Source: Chrysaora quinquecirrha
Taxonomy: Eukaryota; Cnidaria; Scyphozoa; Semaeostomeae; Pelagiidae
Length of the DNA stretch: 64,000 bases
Direction of reading: 5' to 3'
NCBI GenBank assembly: GCA_014526335.1
Contig: JACTAT010000037.1
Coordinates: 14,420,105-14,484,104, forward strand
Shown here: piece after piece, positions 1 to 9,729 of the stretch
Layout: each line of letters opens with the position of its first letter
Position numbering within the stretch: position 1 is the first letter of the stretch
Translations under genes and position numbers: made by a program
Notes under the pieces: model-generated
The model's input: the letters and a program-made list of their open reading frames with translations, nothing else
What the model was told of the DNA's origin: nothing
Database searches by the model: none

Positions 1-213
1 GTGTAGGTGGTGTTAAAAGGTCAATAATCAGTTGTGATGTTTGAAGTGCCTATATTTGAGTTGGTTTGGTTACCCTGTCATTATAATATCAAGTCCCAAT
101 GTCAGCTACAGGGTGGTCACTCAGTTTCATTTAAGGTGGCAATTTCAGGTCTTGCATTAGTGGTGTGTAAATCTTATATATTATCTTGTTCAGTTAGTGG
201 AATCATGGTGAAG
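1..213. other. Unassigned sequence before the satellite
   Basis: No coding exon, repeat unit or RNA gene is recognisable. A 66-codon open frame here has no family features and no splice context. Confidence 0.4.
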
Positions 214-2455
214 ACAGTCGTTATCCCTCAATGAACATTGCCCGTTTATTAAAGGATCGAAACAAAGCCTTTGTCCCCAAAAAACATTTCCCGTTAATTA
301 GAATATGGATAAAAATTCCGTTGCCCTGCAACGACTATTGCCCGTTTATTAAAGGATGGAAACAAAGCCTGTACTTCCAACAAACTTTCCCCGTTCATTA
401 AAAGATTGAATGGCACTTGTTACCCCTCAATGAATATTGCCCGTTTATCAAAGGGTGGAAACAAAGCCTTCACCCCCAAACAAACATTCCCCGTATTAGA
501 AGATGGATAAAACTCCCCGCAACGAATATTGCCCGTTTATCTAAAGCATGGAAACAAAGCCTTTACCTCCAACAAACATTCCCCGTTGATTAATAGATTT
601 AAAGAAACTTGTTACCCCTCAATGAACATTGCCCGTTTATCAAAGGGTGGAAACAAAGCCTTTACCCCCAAACAAACATTCCCCGTATTAGAAGATGGAT
701 AAAACTCCTGTTACCCCGCAACGAATATTGCCCGTTTATCTAAAGCATGGAAACAAAGCCTTTACCTCCAACAAACATTCCCCGTTGATTAATAGATTTA
801 AAGACACTTGTTACCCCTCAATGAATATTGCCCGTTTATCAAAGGGTGGAAACAAAGCCTTTACCCCCAAACAAACATTCCCCGTATTAGAAGATGGATA
901 AAACTCCTGTTACCCCGCAACGAATATTGCCCGTTTATCTAAAGCATGGAAACAAAGCCTTTACCTCCAACAAACATTCCCCGTTGATTAATTGATTTAA
1001 AGACACTTGTTACCCCTCAATGAATATTGCCCGTTTATCAAAGGGTGGAAACAAAGCCTTTACCCCCAAACAAACATTCCCCGTATTAGAAGATGGATAA
1101 AACTCCTGTTACCCCGCAACGAATATTGCCCGTTTATCTAAAGCATGGAAACAAAGCCTTTACCTACAACAAACATTCCCCGTTGATTAATAGATTTAAA
1201 GACACTTGTTACCCCTCAATGAATATTGCCCGTTTATCAAAGGGTGGAAACAAAGCCTTTACCCCCAAACAAACATTCCCCGTATTAGAAGATGGATAAA
1301 ACTCCTGTTACCCCGCAACGAATATTGCCCGTTTATCTAAAGCATGGAAACAAAGCCTTTACCTCCAACAAACATTCCCCGTTGATTAATAGATTTAAAG
1401 ACACTTGTTACCCCTCAATGAATATTGCCCGTTTATCAAAGGGTGGAAACAAAGCCTTCACCCCCAAACAAACATTCCCCGTATTAGAAGATGGATAAAA
1501 CTCCCCGCAACGAATATTGCCCGTTTATCTAAAGCATGGAAACAAAGCCTTTACCTCCAACAAACATTCCCCGTTGATTAATAGATTTAAAGACACTTGT
1601 TACCCCTCAATGAATATTGCCCGTTTATCAAAGGGTGGAAACAAAGCCTTTACCCCCAAACAAACATTCCCCGTATTAGAAGATGGATAAAACTCCTGTT
1701 ACCCCGCAACGAATATTGCCCGTTTATCTAAAGCATGGAAACAAAGCCTTTACCTCCAACAAACATTCCCCGTTGATTAATAGATTTAAAGACACTTGTT
1801 ACCCCTCAATGAATATTGCCCGTTTATCAAAGGGTGGAAACAAAGCCTTTACCCCAAACAAACATTCCCCGTATTAGAAGATGGATAAAACTCCTGTTAC
1901 CCCGCAACGAATATTGCCCGTTTATCTAAAGCATGGAAACAAAGCCTTTACCTCCAACAAACATTCCCCGTTGATTAATAGATTGAAAGACACTTGTTAC
2001 CCCTCAACGAATATTGCCCGTCTATTAACGGATGTCAACACAGCCTTTACCCCTAACAAGTATTCCCCGTTTATCAACAGATTGAAAGACACTTGTTACC
2101 CCTCAACAAATATTTTCCGTTTATTAAAGGATTGAAACAGAGTCCACCCCCAACAGACTTTCCCTGTTTATCGAAGGATTGGAACACACTTGTTACCCCT
2201 CACAGAATATTGCCCGGTTTTTAAAGGATGGAAACAAAGCCTTTACTCCCACCAAACATTCCCTGTTTATTAAAAGATTTCAAGACACTTGTTACCCCTC
2301 AACCAATATTGCCCGTTTATTAAAGGATGGAAACACAGCCTTTAACCCTAACAAGCATTCCCCGTTTATCAAAAGATCGCAGGACACTTGTTGCCCCTGA
2401 ACGAATATTATCCGCTCATTAAAAGATGGACACAAAGGCTTTATCCCCAACAGAT
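214..2455. repeat. Nested satellite array (50/100/199 bp)
   Basis: Tandem array whose higher-order unit is 199 bp. Each unit is two related ~100-bp monomers (one with CCCCGCAACGAATATTGCC, one with CCCCTCAATGAATATTGCC), and each monomer is two ~50-bp halves sharing a CCCGTTTATTAAAGG-like core. Near-identical 199-bp units recur with starts near 709, 908, 1107, 1306, 1697 and 1895; two units (about 510 and 1505) lack a short TGTTA stretch. Both edges (214-450 and 2000-2455) are more diverged and show only the 50/100-bp periodicity, as expected for an array homogenised in its centre. The repeated 64-84 codon open frames inside it are by-products of the repeat and not genes. Confidence 0.9.
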
Positions 2456-2462
2456 AACACAC

Positions 2463-3155
2463 CTACATAGTTATGCTGTAGATTCTGGGTTGTACGTCGT
2501 AGGTCGTGGTTCGCCGGAAAACATAGCTGCATACATATGCTCCAGCTTCTACATTGTAGGTCGTAGGTCGTAGGTTCGCCGAAAAACATAGGTACTTAGG
2601 TATGCTGTAGGTTGTAGGCTGTAGGTCGTAGGTGGTAGGTTGGCCGAAAAACATAGGTACATAGGTATGCTGCAGGTTGTAGCTTGTAGGTCGTAGGTGG
2701 TAGGTTGGCCGAAAAACATAGGTACATAGGTATGCTGCAGGTTGTAGCTTGTAGGTCGTAGGTGGTAGGTTGGCCGAAAAACATAGGTACATAGGTATGC
2801 TGCAGGTTGTAGCTTGTAGGTCGTAGGTGGTAGGTTGGCCGAAAACATAGGTACATAGGTATGCTGCAGGTTGTAGCTTGTAGGTCGTAGGTGGTAGGTT
2901 GGCCGAAAACATAGGTACATAGGTATGCTGCTGGTTGTAGCTTGTAGGTCGTAGGTGGTAGGTTGGCCGAAAAACATAGGTACATAGGTATGCTGCAGGT
3001 TGTAGCTTGTAGGTCGTAGGTGGTAGGTTGGCTGAAAAACATAGGTACATAGGTATGCTGCAGGTTGTAGCTTGTAGGTCGTAGGTTATAGGTTCGCCAG
3101 AAAATATAGCTACATAGGTATGCTGTAGGTTGTAGGTCGTAGGTCGTAGCATCCC
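2463..3155. repeat. 65-bp GTAGGT-rich minisatellite
   Basis: About ten tandem units of 64-65 bp with the core TAGGTTGGCCGAAAAACATA followed by TGCTGCAGGTTGTAGC. Unit starts (GGCC) fall at 2642, 2707, 2772, 2837, 2901, 2965 and 3030. Each unit contains three degenerate GTAGGT heptamers, suggesting growth from a short GTAGGTN motif. Minus-strand open frames of 142-229 codons span it in all three frames; they are explained by a stop-free unit whose length is not a multiple of three. Confidence 0.9.
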
Positions 3156-3368
3156 TACAACATATACCTACCTATGATATAGGTCCCACGTCGCAGGTGA
3201 CCCGTCGGGAGCATGACATATCCACAGACCTATCGTCGGACGCGTCGCTTCGTTACGACCTCCTACACAGACCTGTACGCTGCTACTTCACAGTTGCTAG
3301 TGCACAGTGACATATTACCTTCCTACAACTACTAGTGCACTGCCGTAGGTTGTTGGCCCACTACTTAC

Positions 3369-3485
3369 AGGGTACATCTTTGATGTGGACCTGCATTCTA
3401 TAGCTACTCCGACGATGGTTACTCCAGGTTCCATTTCTTGTTGCTGAGATTGTTTCTGAGCTTGATAACTCATATCCGACATCAT
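3369..3485 (-). pseudogene. Stray first exon of an MS4A-like gene
   Basis: Read on the minus strand, this segment encodes MMSDMSYQAQ, a Gln-rich stretch and then PGVTIV. It closely matches the start of the full MS4A-like gene at 29.9-34.3 kb (MMSNMNYQ, Gln/Pro-rich, PGVTIF), with similarity also at DNA level. It runs into CCT|GTAAGT, a near-ideal splice donor at 3368-3367. No later MS4A exons (transmembrane segments) are seen towards position 1, where the minisatellites begin. It is therefore probably a partial duplicate; alternatively it is the first exon of a gene whose other exons lie outside the window. Confidence 0.5.
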
Positions 3486-3499
3486 TCGACAAGTGGATT

Positions 3500-4860
3500 G
3501 CTGATTTCTAGTGTAAAATCAGTTTTTCGCGGGAACTCCACTTTGCTTCAAACAACCGTTACGTGATTTGATAAACAAACCATGATTTGAAAAACAAGGT
3601 CATTAGGATGACTTCATTAACTTTTTGCTTATTCGCTAAATTATTTGCTTTAAGTTTCAAGCCAAAAAACTTGGAACACATTGAGTTCTGATTAGATCTT
3701 CAATTAGCAGCCAGCAATCTTAGTTGATTCGCGGCTTAATACGCTATTTTGGCAGTTTTCCATTATGTCAGAAAATTCTCGAGGGTTGATATTAATTGCA
3801 TAATCACTGATCGTTTTAGCAAATTCATTTGTAGTAAACTTAAGTTTAAGTTGCTAGAAAACTTATGTTATTTGTTTTTTCATTGTCAGATCTGTAAAAG
3901 TTAACTGCACGGGTGCATTCATTTGTCGTAAACATGTTTGCAATTTGGTGTAGCAGACGTTTGGCTTTATGGAATCCCTCAATTGCTTTATGGAATCCCT
4001 CATTAAATATGGAATCCCTCATTTGCATATCAACAGGTTTCTCGAAAACAAAAAATTGTTTGTGGCGAGTTTGTGGAATTTTAATCGTCCAGGCATATGT
4101 CGTGTAGAGAGGAGATTGCATTGTTCGGAAGCTGGAATTATTGCCAACTTGAACATGACTATGAGACGATCTTTGAAGGTCTCGTTTGCGTGCTCGATTG
4201 TGCGTTGCGTTAACTAAGAAAGTTCTAGTTGCTTCAAACGCCTGGCGCCGGCCTGGCGCACACGGTGAGAATTTTGCTGAGCAAAATGCCACGAATGGCA
4301 CTTTGCTCAGCAAAATTCTCGGGGCGATTCTAGAATACCCCGCAACACAACATAGGAGGCACGTATCCACAGGAACGCCGGAGAGAGGTCAAGCGTTCTC
4401 CTGCCCTTTTCTTAGGTGGGCAAAAGTGCCCTTTCAATGTAAAACGTTCATTGACTTTGACAACAATCGATATTTCGGCACCCCAGAAATTCAACTGAAG
4501 GCAACTAGATTTGAAACTTGATCTTAAAGCCAACATAGCTGCATCTCCTTATCGTTGACACATCAGTGACACAAAATGACAGACGAGTGTAACTTCAAAA
4601 TAAGCAATATGGGCAATATTATGCAATTCGAAATGAGTACATATGTAGAAATAGCCAAAAAATGCCGTATAGAAAAATGATTTATATTCTTTCAAAAACT
4701 TTTTTGCATTTTAAGCCAAGCTAAAGGGCGTGGACACTAAAAATTTCCTGGGGGAGCACCACCAACCCCTTAATTTCTTATCTCAATTGCCCTTACGTCC
4801 CTAGTCTCCCCCTTACCTTACAAACGCTCCGGCGTCCCTGCGTATCCAGTCCAGCGGCAT
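3500..4860. other. Non-coding stretch with short repeats
   Basis: No supported gene. A 174-codon minus-strand frame (3846-4370) runs through a perfect-looking hairpin and through a threefold direct repeat of TTTATGGAATCCCTCA (about 3963-4025), so its peptide repeat EGFHKA is a by-product. The stretch 4745-4850 is C-rich without further features. Confidence 0.5.
4267..4320. repeat. 25-bp-arm palindrome
   Basis: Arms 4267-4291 and 4296-4320 are complementary at 24 of 25 positions around a 4-nt loop (CGAA). Each arm contains its own palindrome (TTTGCTGAGCAAA-like), so the site could fold as a hairpin or cruciform. It may be the core of a short inverted-repeat element. Confidence 0.8.
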
Positions 4861-5278
4861 GTATATATCTATAAGTATATGTGCGTATGCATATGTTTAT
4901 AGTAACATCTATGTATATGTGCGTATGCATATGTCTATAGTAACATCTATGTATATGTGCGTATGCATATGTCTATAGTAACATCTATGCATATGTGCGT
5001 ATGCATATGTCTATAGTAACATCTATGTATATATGCGTATGCATATGTCTATAGTAACATCTATGTATATATGCGTATGCATATGTCTATAGTAACATCT
5101 ATGTATATGTGCGTATGCATATGTCTATAGTAACATCTATGTATATATGCGTATGCATATGTCTATAGTAACATCTATGTATATGTGCGTATGCATATGT
5201 CTATAGTAACATCTATGTATATGTGCGTATGCATATGTCTATAGTAACATCTATGTATATTTGCGTATGCATATGTCT
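4861..5278. repeat. 38-bp minisatellite
   Basis: About eleven tandem copies of a 38-bp unit with core GCGTATGCATATGTCTATAG and TAACATCTATG. The period is seen at 4921 and 4959 and continues to 5278, with a few G/A and T/A substitutions. Purine-pyrimidine alternation (GTATGCATATG) is strong. Confidence 0.9.
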
Positions 5279-5426
5279 TGACATGTGAGTACATGTGTGT
5301 ATATAGATATATGTGCATAAATGTATATATTGCATATATGTTACGTTGCTACTGCTACGCTGTCAATAAATACGTATATATCACAATGAACGTATCCCAA
5401 CCACTAAGTGAAATTTCGCTGTCCAT

Positions 5427-5728
5427 ATTCGACCCTGGTACCGGCCTTGTCTATTCACAATTTGATTGGCTGTTCAAACAATATAAATTTTAAGTTACGT
5501 CACAGTTTCTTCAAAATTTCACACCAAAAATAGGCCGAAAACTATGTAAAAAATATCTATAAAAACAAAAAAATATGCTACATGAGATATTGTATCTTGC
5601 CTTACACTTATCAATGAAATTCTTTGCATTTCCTTTATAAGAACATCTGCTTTCGGAATCTACATCTTGTTTTTATGCCTAGGCGAAAATTGCCAGTATT
5701 TTAGCAGATTTTGTGGCCGGTACCTGGG
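5427..5728. repeat. Possible short inverted-repeat element
   Basis: GACCCTGGTACCGGCC at about 5429 is mirrored by GGCCGGTACCTGGGCC ending near 5728. A related GACCCTGGAACCGG..GATTGGCT block lies on the minus strand around 57490-57560, so the sequence is dispersed. Target duplications are not clear. Confidence 0.3.
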
Positions 5729-5729
5729 C

Positions 5730-6829
5730 CAAAATCGATTTGACGGTTGAGATTCAGGGAGATTCGATTTGGGGCCTGGGGACGAGGTTGGTTTATAAGT
5801 CAATGAAAGTGAAATCACCAATGTCTCTGCCACCAGTTCATGATTCGCTTTTCCAAGTTATCAAGTCTGACGGTGCTGTGAAGGAGAGATTGAGGAATTC
5901 GGACCAATCGGACTCAAGCAATTAAGAACAATTATGTTGTTGATTGAGAGAGAGAAGAGTTTTGAAGTGACGAAGTCTTGTTGCGTTTTCGTGTTGGATA
6001 AAACAGAAGTTTGTTGAAGTTTTTAGTGAGAAGATATCATAAAAGCAGACTTGAAGTTTCTTTAATTGTAATTTAGCCTCGCGACGCCACAAAGCGTGCT
6101 CTTCATCAAGCTTATTTCTGACTACGATATATAGAGAAAGAAATTAACCATTATTTTTATTTGTATTTATTTATTCGACACAATATCCTAAGAAACATGA
6201 GCTAGAATTAAAAAACGGAACAAGTTTTCCACCAGCTTAAGGTTGAAAATTATGGTTGGAGGTGGCGTCAGGAGCGAAGACCAGCGACGCCATTTTGGTA
6301 CACATGGGGTCAATTGCCATCGTCTTTCAAGCCCAAGCGGCGCAGGAAAATCCAACGAGAATAACTCCAATGACGGCGATGCAGATTCGGAGGAGAATTC
6401 GTTCAGAAATCAGTCAATGCCCGGAAAAGACAGGCAGTCGGAGTCGAAGAAAGGAACAAAGATAGTTTAGAAGATACAGAAATGCACGACAAGGTGCCCT
6501 ACCAAGCTGATGATGAATACCTTATTAATTGTGATGCAGAGGTGCAAGGAGCCCGCAAGGAGGTAGCCGTTTGCATCTGCCAGTGGCTTCTAGTGACGAA
6601 AGTTCATGGGAAGTATCGGACTTTGCTTCCACCGATCACTCTGAAGATGAATGGGTGCCAAAAAGACATATGTAGATATCTAATAGTGATAGCGAAATAG
6701 AGTGAAACATCATTGGTCGTATTAGCTATTTCTAACCGTGTGATATCAACCTGTTGTGATATTAACAGATTGGTATTGAGATATCAATCTGTTGTCGTGT
6801 GTACCATTGCTGCAAATAGATGAAAAGTA
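5730..6829. other. Unassigned; possible decayed coding remnant
   Basis: No intact gene. Around 6560-6680 a plus-strand frame without a start reads an acidic, Ser-rich stretch (SSDESSWEVSDF, then HSEDEWVPKR) before a stop. This resembles the acidic N-terminal regions of some transposase-derived proteins but is too short to assign. Overlapping 60-75 codon frames at 6188-6700 have no other support. Confidence 0.25.
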
Positions 6830-7259
6830 CAGTACATCCTCGATTATCCGAACCTAAATTTTCCGAAGCGCAGAAATTTCTTTACCCTTCTTTAGATTAA
6901 CCAAATGTAAGCCTCACTATGTCGAATCTTTGCACAATATAATTACTGTATTATTTTAACCATTAGCTATACTAAATCAGTTTATCTTTCGTTTTTACCG
7001 GTTTTTAACTTTTTCAGAAACAATAACATTTTTTCGGCTGTATATAATGTGGCCTCTTCGCATTGAAAAATTTTTTACCAGTGTCGTCTGCAATCTATTT
7101 GAGCAATTATTAAGTACCTGTGGGCAGTAACAATAAAGTTGAAAGGAATGTTAGCAAGTGAAATTGTCGACCTCGGTTAGGCCTATCCGAATTTTTGGCT
7201 TATCTGAACGACCCTCCGTAAAATTAGTTCAGCCGGCTCGGATAATCGAAGATGTACTG
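6830..7259. mobile_element. Pogo/Tigger-like MITE (TA target)
   Basis: Terminal inverted repeats CAGTACATCCTCGATTATCC at the left end and its near-complement at the right end flank a 430-bp element bordered by TA dinucleotides (6828-6829, 7260-7261). CAGTA..CTCGATTATCCGAA ends and TA duplication are typical of pogo/Tigger members of the Tc1/mariner superfamily. Subterminal TATCCGAA motifs recur inside. It has no transposase frame and is therefore non-autonomous. Confidence 0.8.
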
Positions 7260-7445
7260 TATAACCAAAGATGTTTCTACTCTTTCTTGCGTCTTGAAGT
7301 TTTGTACAGGTTAAATAATTTATTTAATAAACGCATGTTTTGGTTCTTAGCAAAGACCTGAGGGCGACTGTCTTACTATTTTGACTTGATATTTGTTATT
7401 GTTGTGTAACAATAAAACCAAAAGTTTTCATTAAGCTCGGGCTAA

Positions 7446-7852
7446 GGGCCTGTTCATATGAGGTGGGATATCTCACTGAGGTGAGATCCATACGACATTA
7501 TGATTTGTACATGAAAACAAAATTTCGTTCATATGAGAAGTTGGATATCCCACCCAGGCGAGATCTCACCGCCGTGTTGGTGAGATCTCAACTCGGTGGG
7601 ATGAAAACTTCTCATATGAACGAACTCAAGTGAGCCAGCCCACTGAAGTGGGATGAATTTGTCAATTATACGCAGGCGCGAATCCAATAAACAATGAAAA
7701 TTATTTGAGTTGAGTGGCACCATTAAATTCTTATGACTGTCTGGCTTATCTTGCCGGGCTGAAATTCAACATATGAACACGAGCTGAAAATCATCCCACC
7801 TCAGTGGGCTATCCCACCTGGATGGGATATCCCACCTCATGTGAACAGGCCC
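7446..7852. mobile_element. Harbinger-like MITE (TAA target)
   Basis: Ends GGGCCTGTTCATATGAGGTG and the inverse complement at the right end, flanked by TAA duplications (7443-7445 and 7853-7855). A 3-bp TWA duplication and GGGCCTGTT ends match PIF/Harbinger elements. Inside, a further perfect 19-bp inverted repeat (7524-7542 and 7606-7624) suggests a nested or self-duplicated structure. No transposase. Confidence 0.8.
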
Positions 7853-7855
7853 TAA

Positions 7856-9729
7856 GACGTCATCAGACACGTGATGTTACCCCTGAAAACTCATTGAATG
7901 TACCCCACTGATCAAGAGCAGTCTAACCTATAATCTGTGATAAAAACTTGCCGTAAGAGACTCTTCTTGCAAACAGACAACGGTGTCAGCATCAAATTTT
8001 ACCCCTTGTTTCTATCAAAATATGACAAGACTCCTGACAATTTTCGAAAACGTTCCCTCCGCTCATAACAAAGGCTAGGCAGTTTGCCAGAATGTTGGGC
8101 AAAATCCCGTGTTAGAATAACATTCAAGTTCAATTTTTCCTGTGCAAGAGAAATCGTAGACTTACTAGCTTTGGTAAAAGGAAGTCTCCATGGTTGCGTA
8201 GGAACATGAGCGCGTTGGTAATTTAAGAGTGCTCAATGTGCAGGAGTAAACTTGTCTGGATTGACTGTAAGCAATAATGGATTAGTCTTTCAGAGTTTAC
8301 GCAAGAGATAACGTTGTCTCATTGAGATATGGCATGAATGGCCTCAACGGGACTACACCAGGGCTTCCAAGAACATGTTAAAGGCCCCCCTGAAAAGCCG
8401 CTAAAATGAACTCCGGATTCAACTGGCGGGGCTACCGTTCCAAAATTACTAAATGAAAAAAATGAAATTGAAATTGCTAAAAGTCTTCGTTTTGTTTCTT
8501 TCTTTTCCCCTTAATTTGTTCGTCCTAGAAAGCGACGCGTCAATCGCACATTAATTTCCTGAAACGTTCTGCAGGCACGTTTACGCGTCTGGAAATTTGA
8601 AAATCCTTATTCGGAAAAAGATCTCAACAAAAGGAAAACTGCATAATTCTGAAGCACAGCGGTAACTCTAACAAAAATCCCTACAATATTGGTAAAATTA
8701 AAGTTATTCATTTAAATAGCTATTTTTAATCAAATGCGGAGGGCAAGGTAGGTGTTGATGACAAAAGCAGAAAGATGGGTACCCAGGAAGCAGGAAAGAC
8801 AGCCCGGCAGCCTAGCCTATGTTCAATTGACAGAAGGCAAGAAACAGCCACAGATGCGTAGACCCTACTATCCTATTATCATAGTTTTTCATCCAGCTTA
8901 TTACTATTATTAAGAACCCACACGAAGGTTAGGAAGCAGCAGTAGGAATCATAGTAACAGCCCGAAAGCAGCGGAATGGAAATTACGATAAGGTAATGTT
9001 GGGGAGCCGGGTTCAAGATAAAAAGCATGCATTGTGACCTTATGTAGCTTTATAAAACAATGCGAAAGAGACTTAAAACATACATACAGTGGCGTAACCG
9101 ACGTAGGTTGGGGCTAGAGCAACTCCTAAAGAGCCCCCAAGCCTTTGGGGCCTGAAGGGGGCCCACAAGGTTCTCTAGATACAGATTTTTTTGCATTTTT
9201 TACTTGAAAATTGATTAAAAAATCCAATATTACCCCAGTCAGCTCTTTTGCCAGAATAATACTTAACCTCTTTCAATCTTTTCTACCTCAAAAGGTTTTG
9301 TTCCTTGTTGATCCTTCGATGTAGCTAATAAAACAAATCAAATATTTCTCTCGCTGATTTGTTCTTTTTGCCTTCATTCCGGGAAAAATTTTCATTGTTA
9401 AAGGCCCCCAGCAAAATATTCTTAAGGAACCCGAACTGTTCGATTACGCAACTGTGCCACAGTTTGTTAAAATTTCGTAATTGGCATCACTCTGCTGAAG
9501 TATCATACAACATATTACGTCACAAAAACATATTTTTCATTCAAAGGTGTTAAAGCACCAACCCAAAATGATGTTGATAAAGCTGGAAATTTTACCACGA
9601 TCAAGGCTATTCTAAATCAAACCAAACAGTTAAAAGTCAAACTAAAGTTTAAAACGGAGAGCTAAACTGACATACCGCATCCACGGTTATAAGCTTATTC
9701 ATTCAGATGTTATGATAAAAGAACGATTT
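7856..9729. other. Non-coding flank downstream of the NLR gene
   Basis: No supported gene. CAGTGGCGTAACC at about 9090 resembles the outer end of a hAT element, but no matching right end was found. A plus-strand open stretch of roughly 50 codons ends near 8915 (with WVPRKQERQPG) and is not recognised. Confidence 0.4.

Noticed and set aside
2463..3152. 229-codon minus-strand protein
   Set aside because: It lies entirely in the 65-bp minisatellite and the other two frames are open too; explained by the repeat.
3846..4370. 174-codon minus-strand frame
   Set aside because: It crosses a hairpin and a threefold direct repeat, has no domain, and shadow frames are open on the other strand.
214..5278. 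CRISPR-like regular repeats
   Set aside because: Units are contiguous without unique spacers, and the DNA is eukaryotic; these are satellites.
9087..9250. hAT element starting CAGTGGCGTAACC
   Set aside because: No matching right end or target duplication was found; left as a possible fragment.
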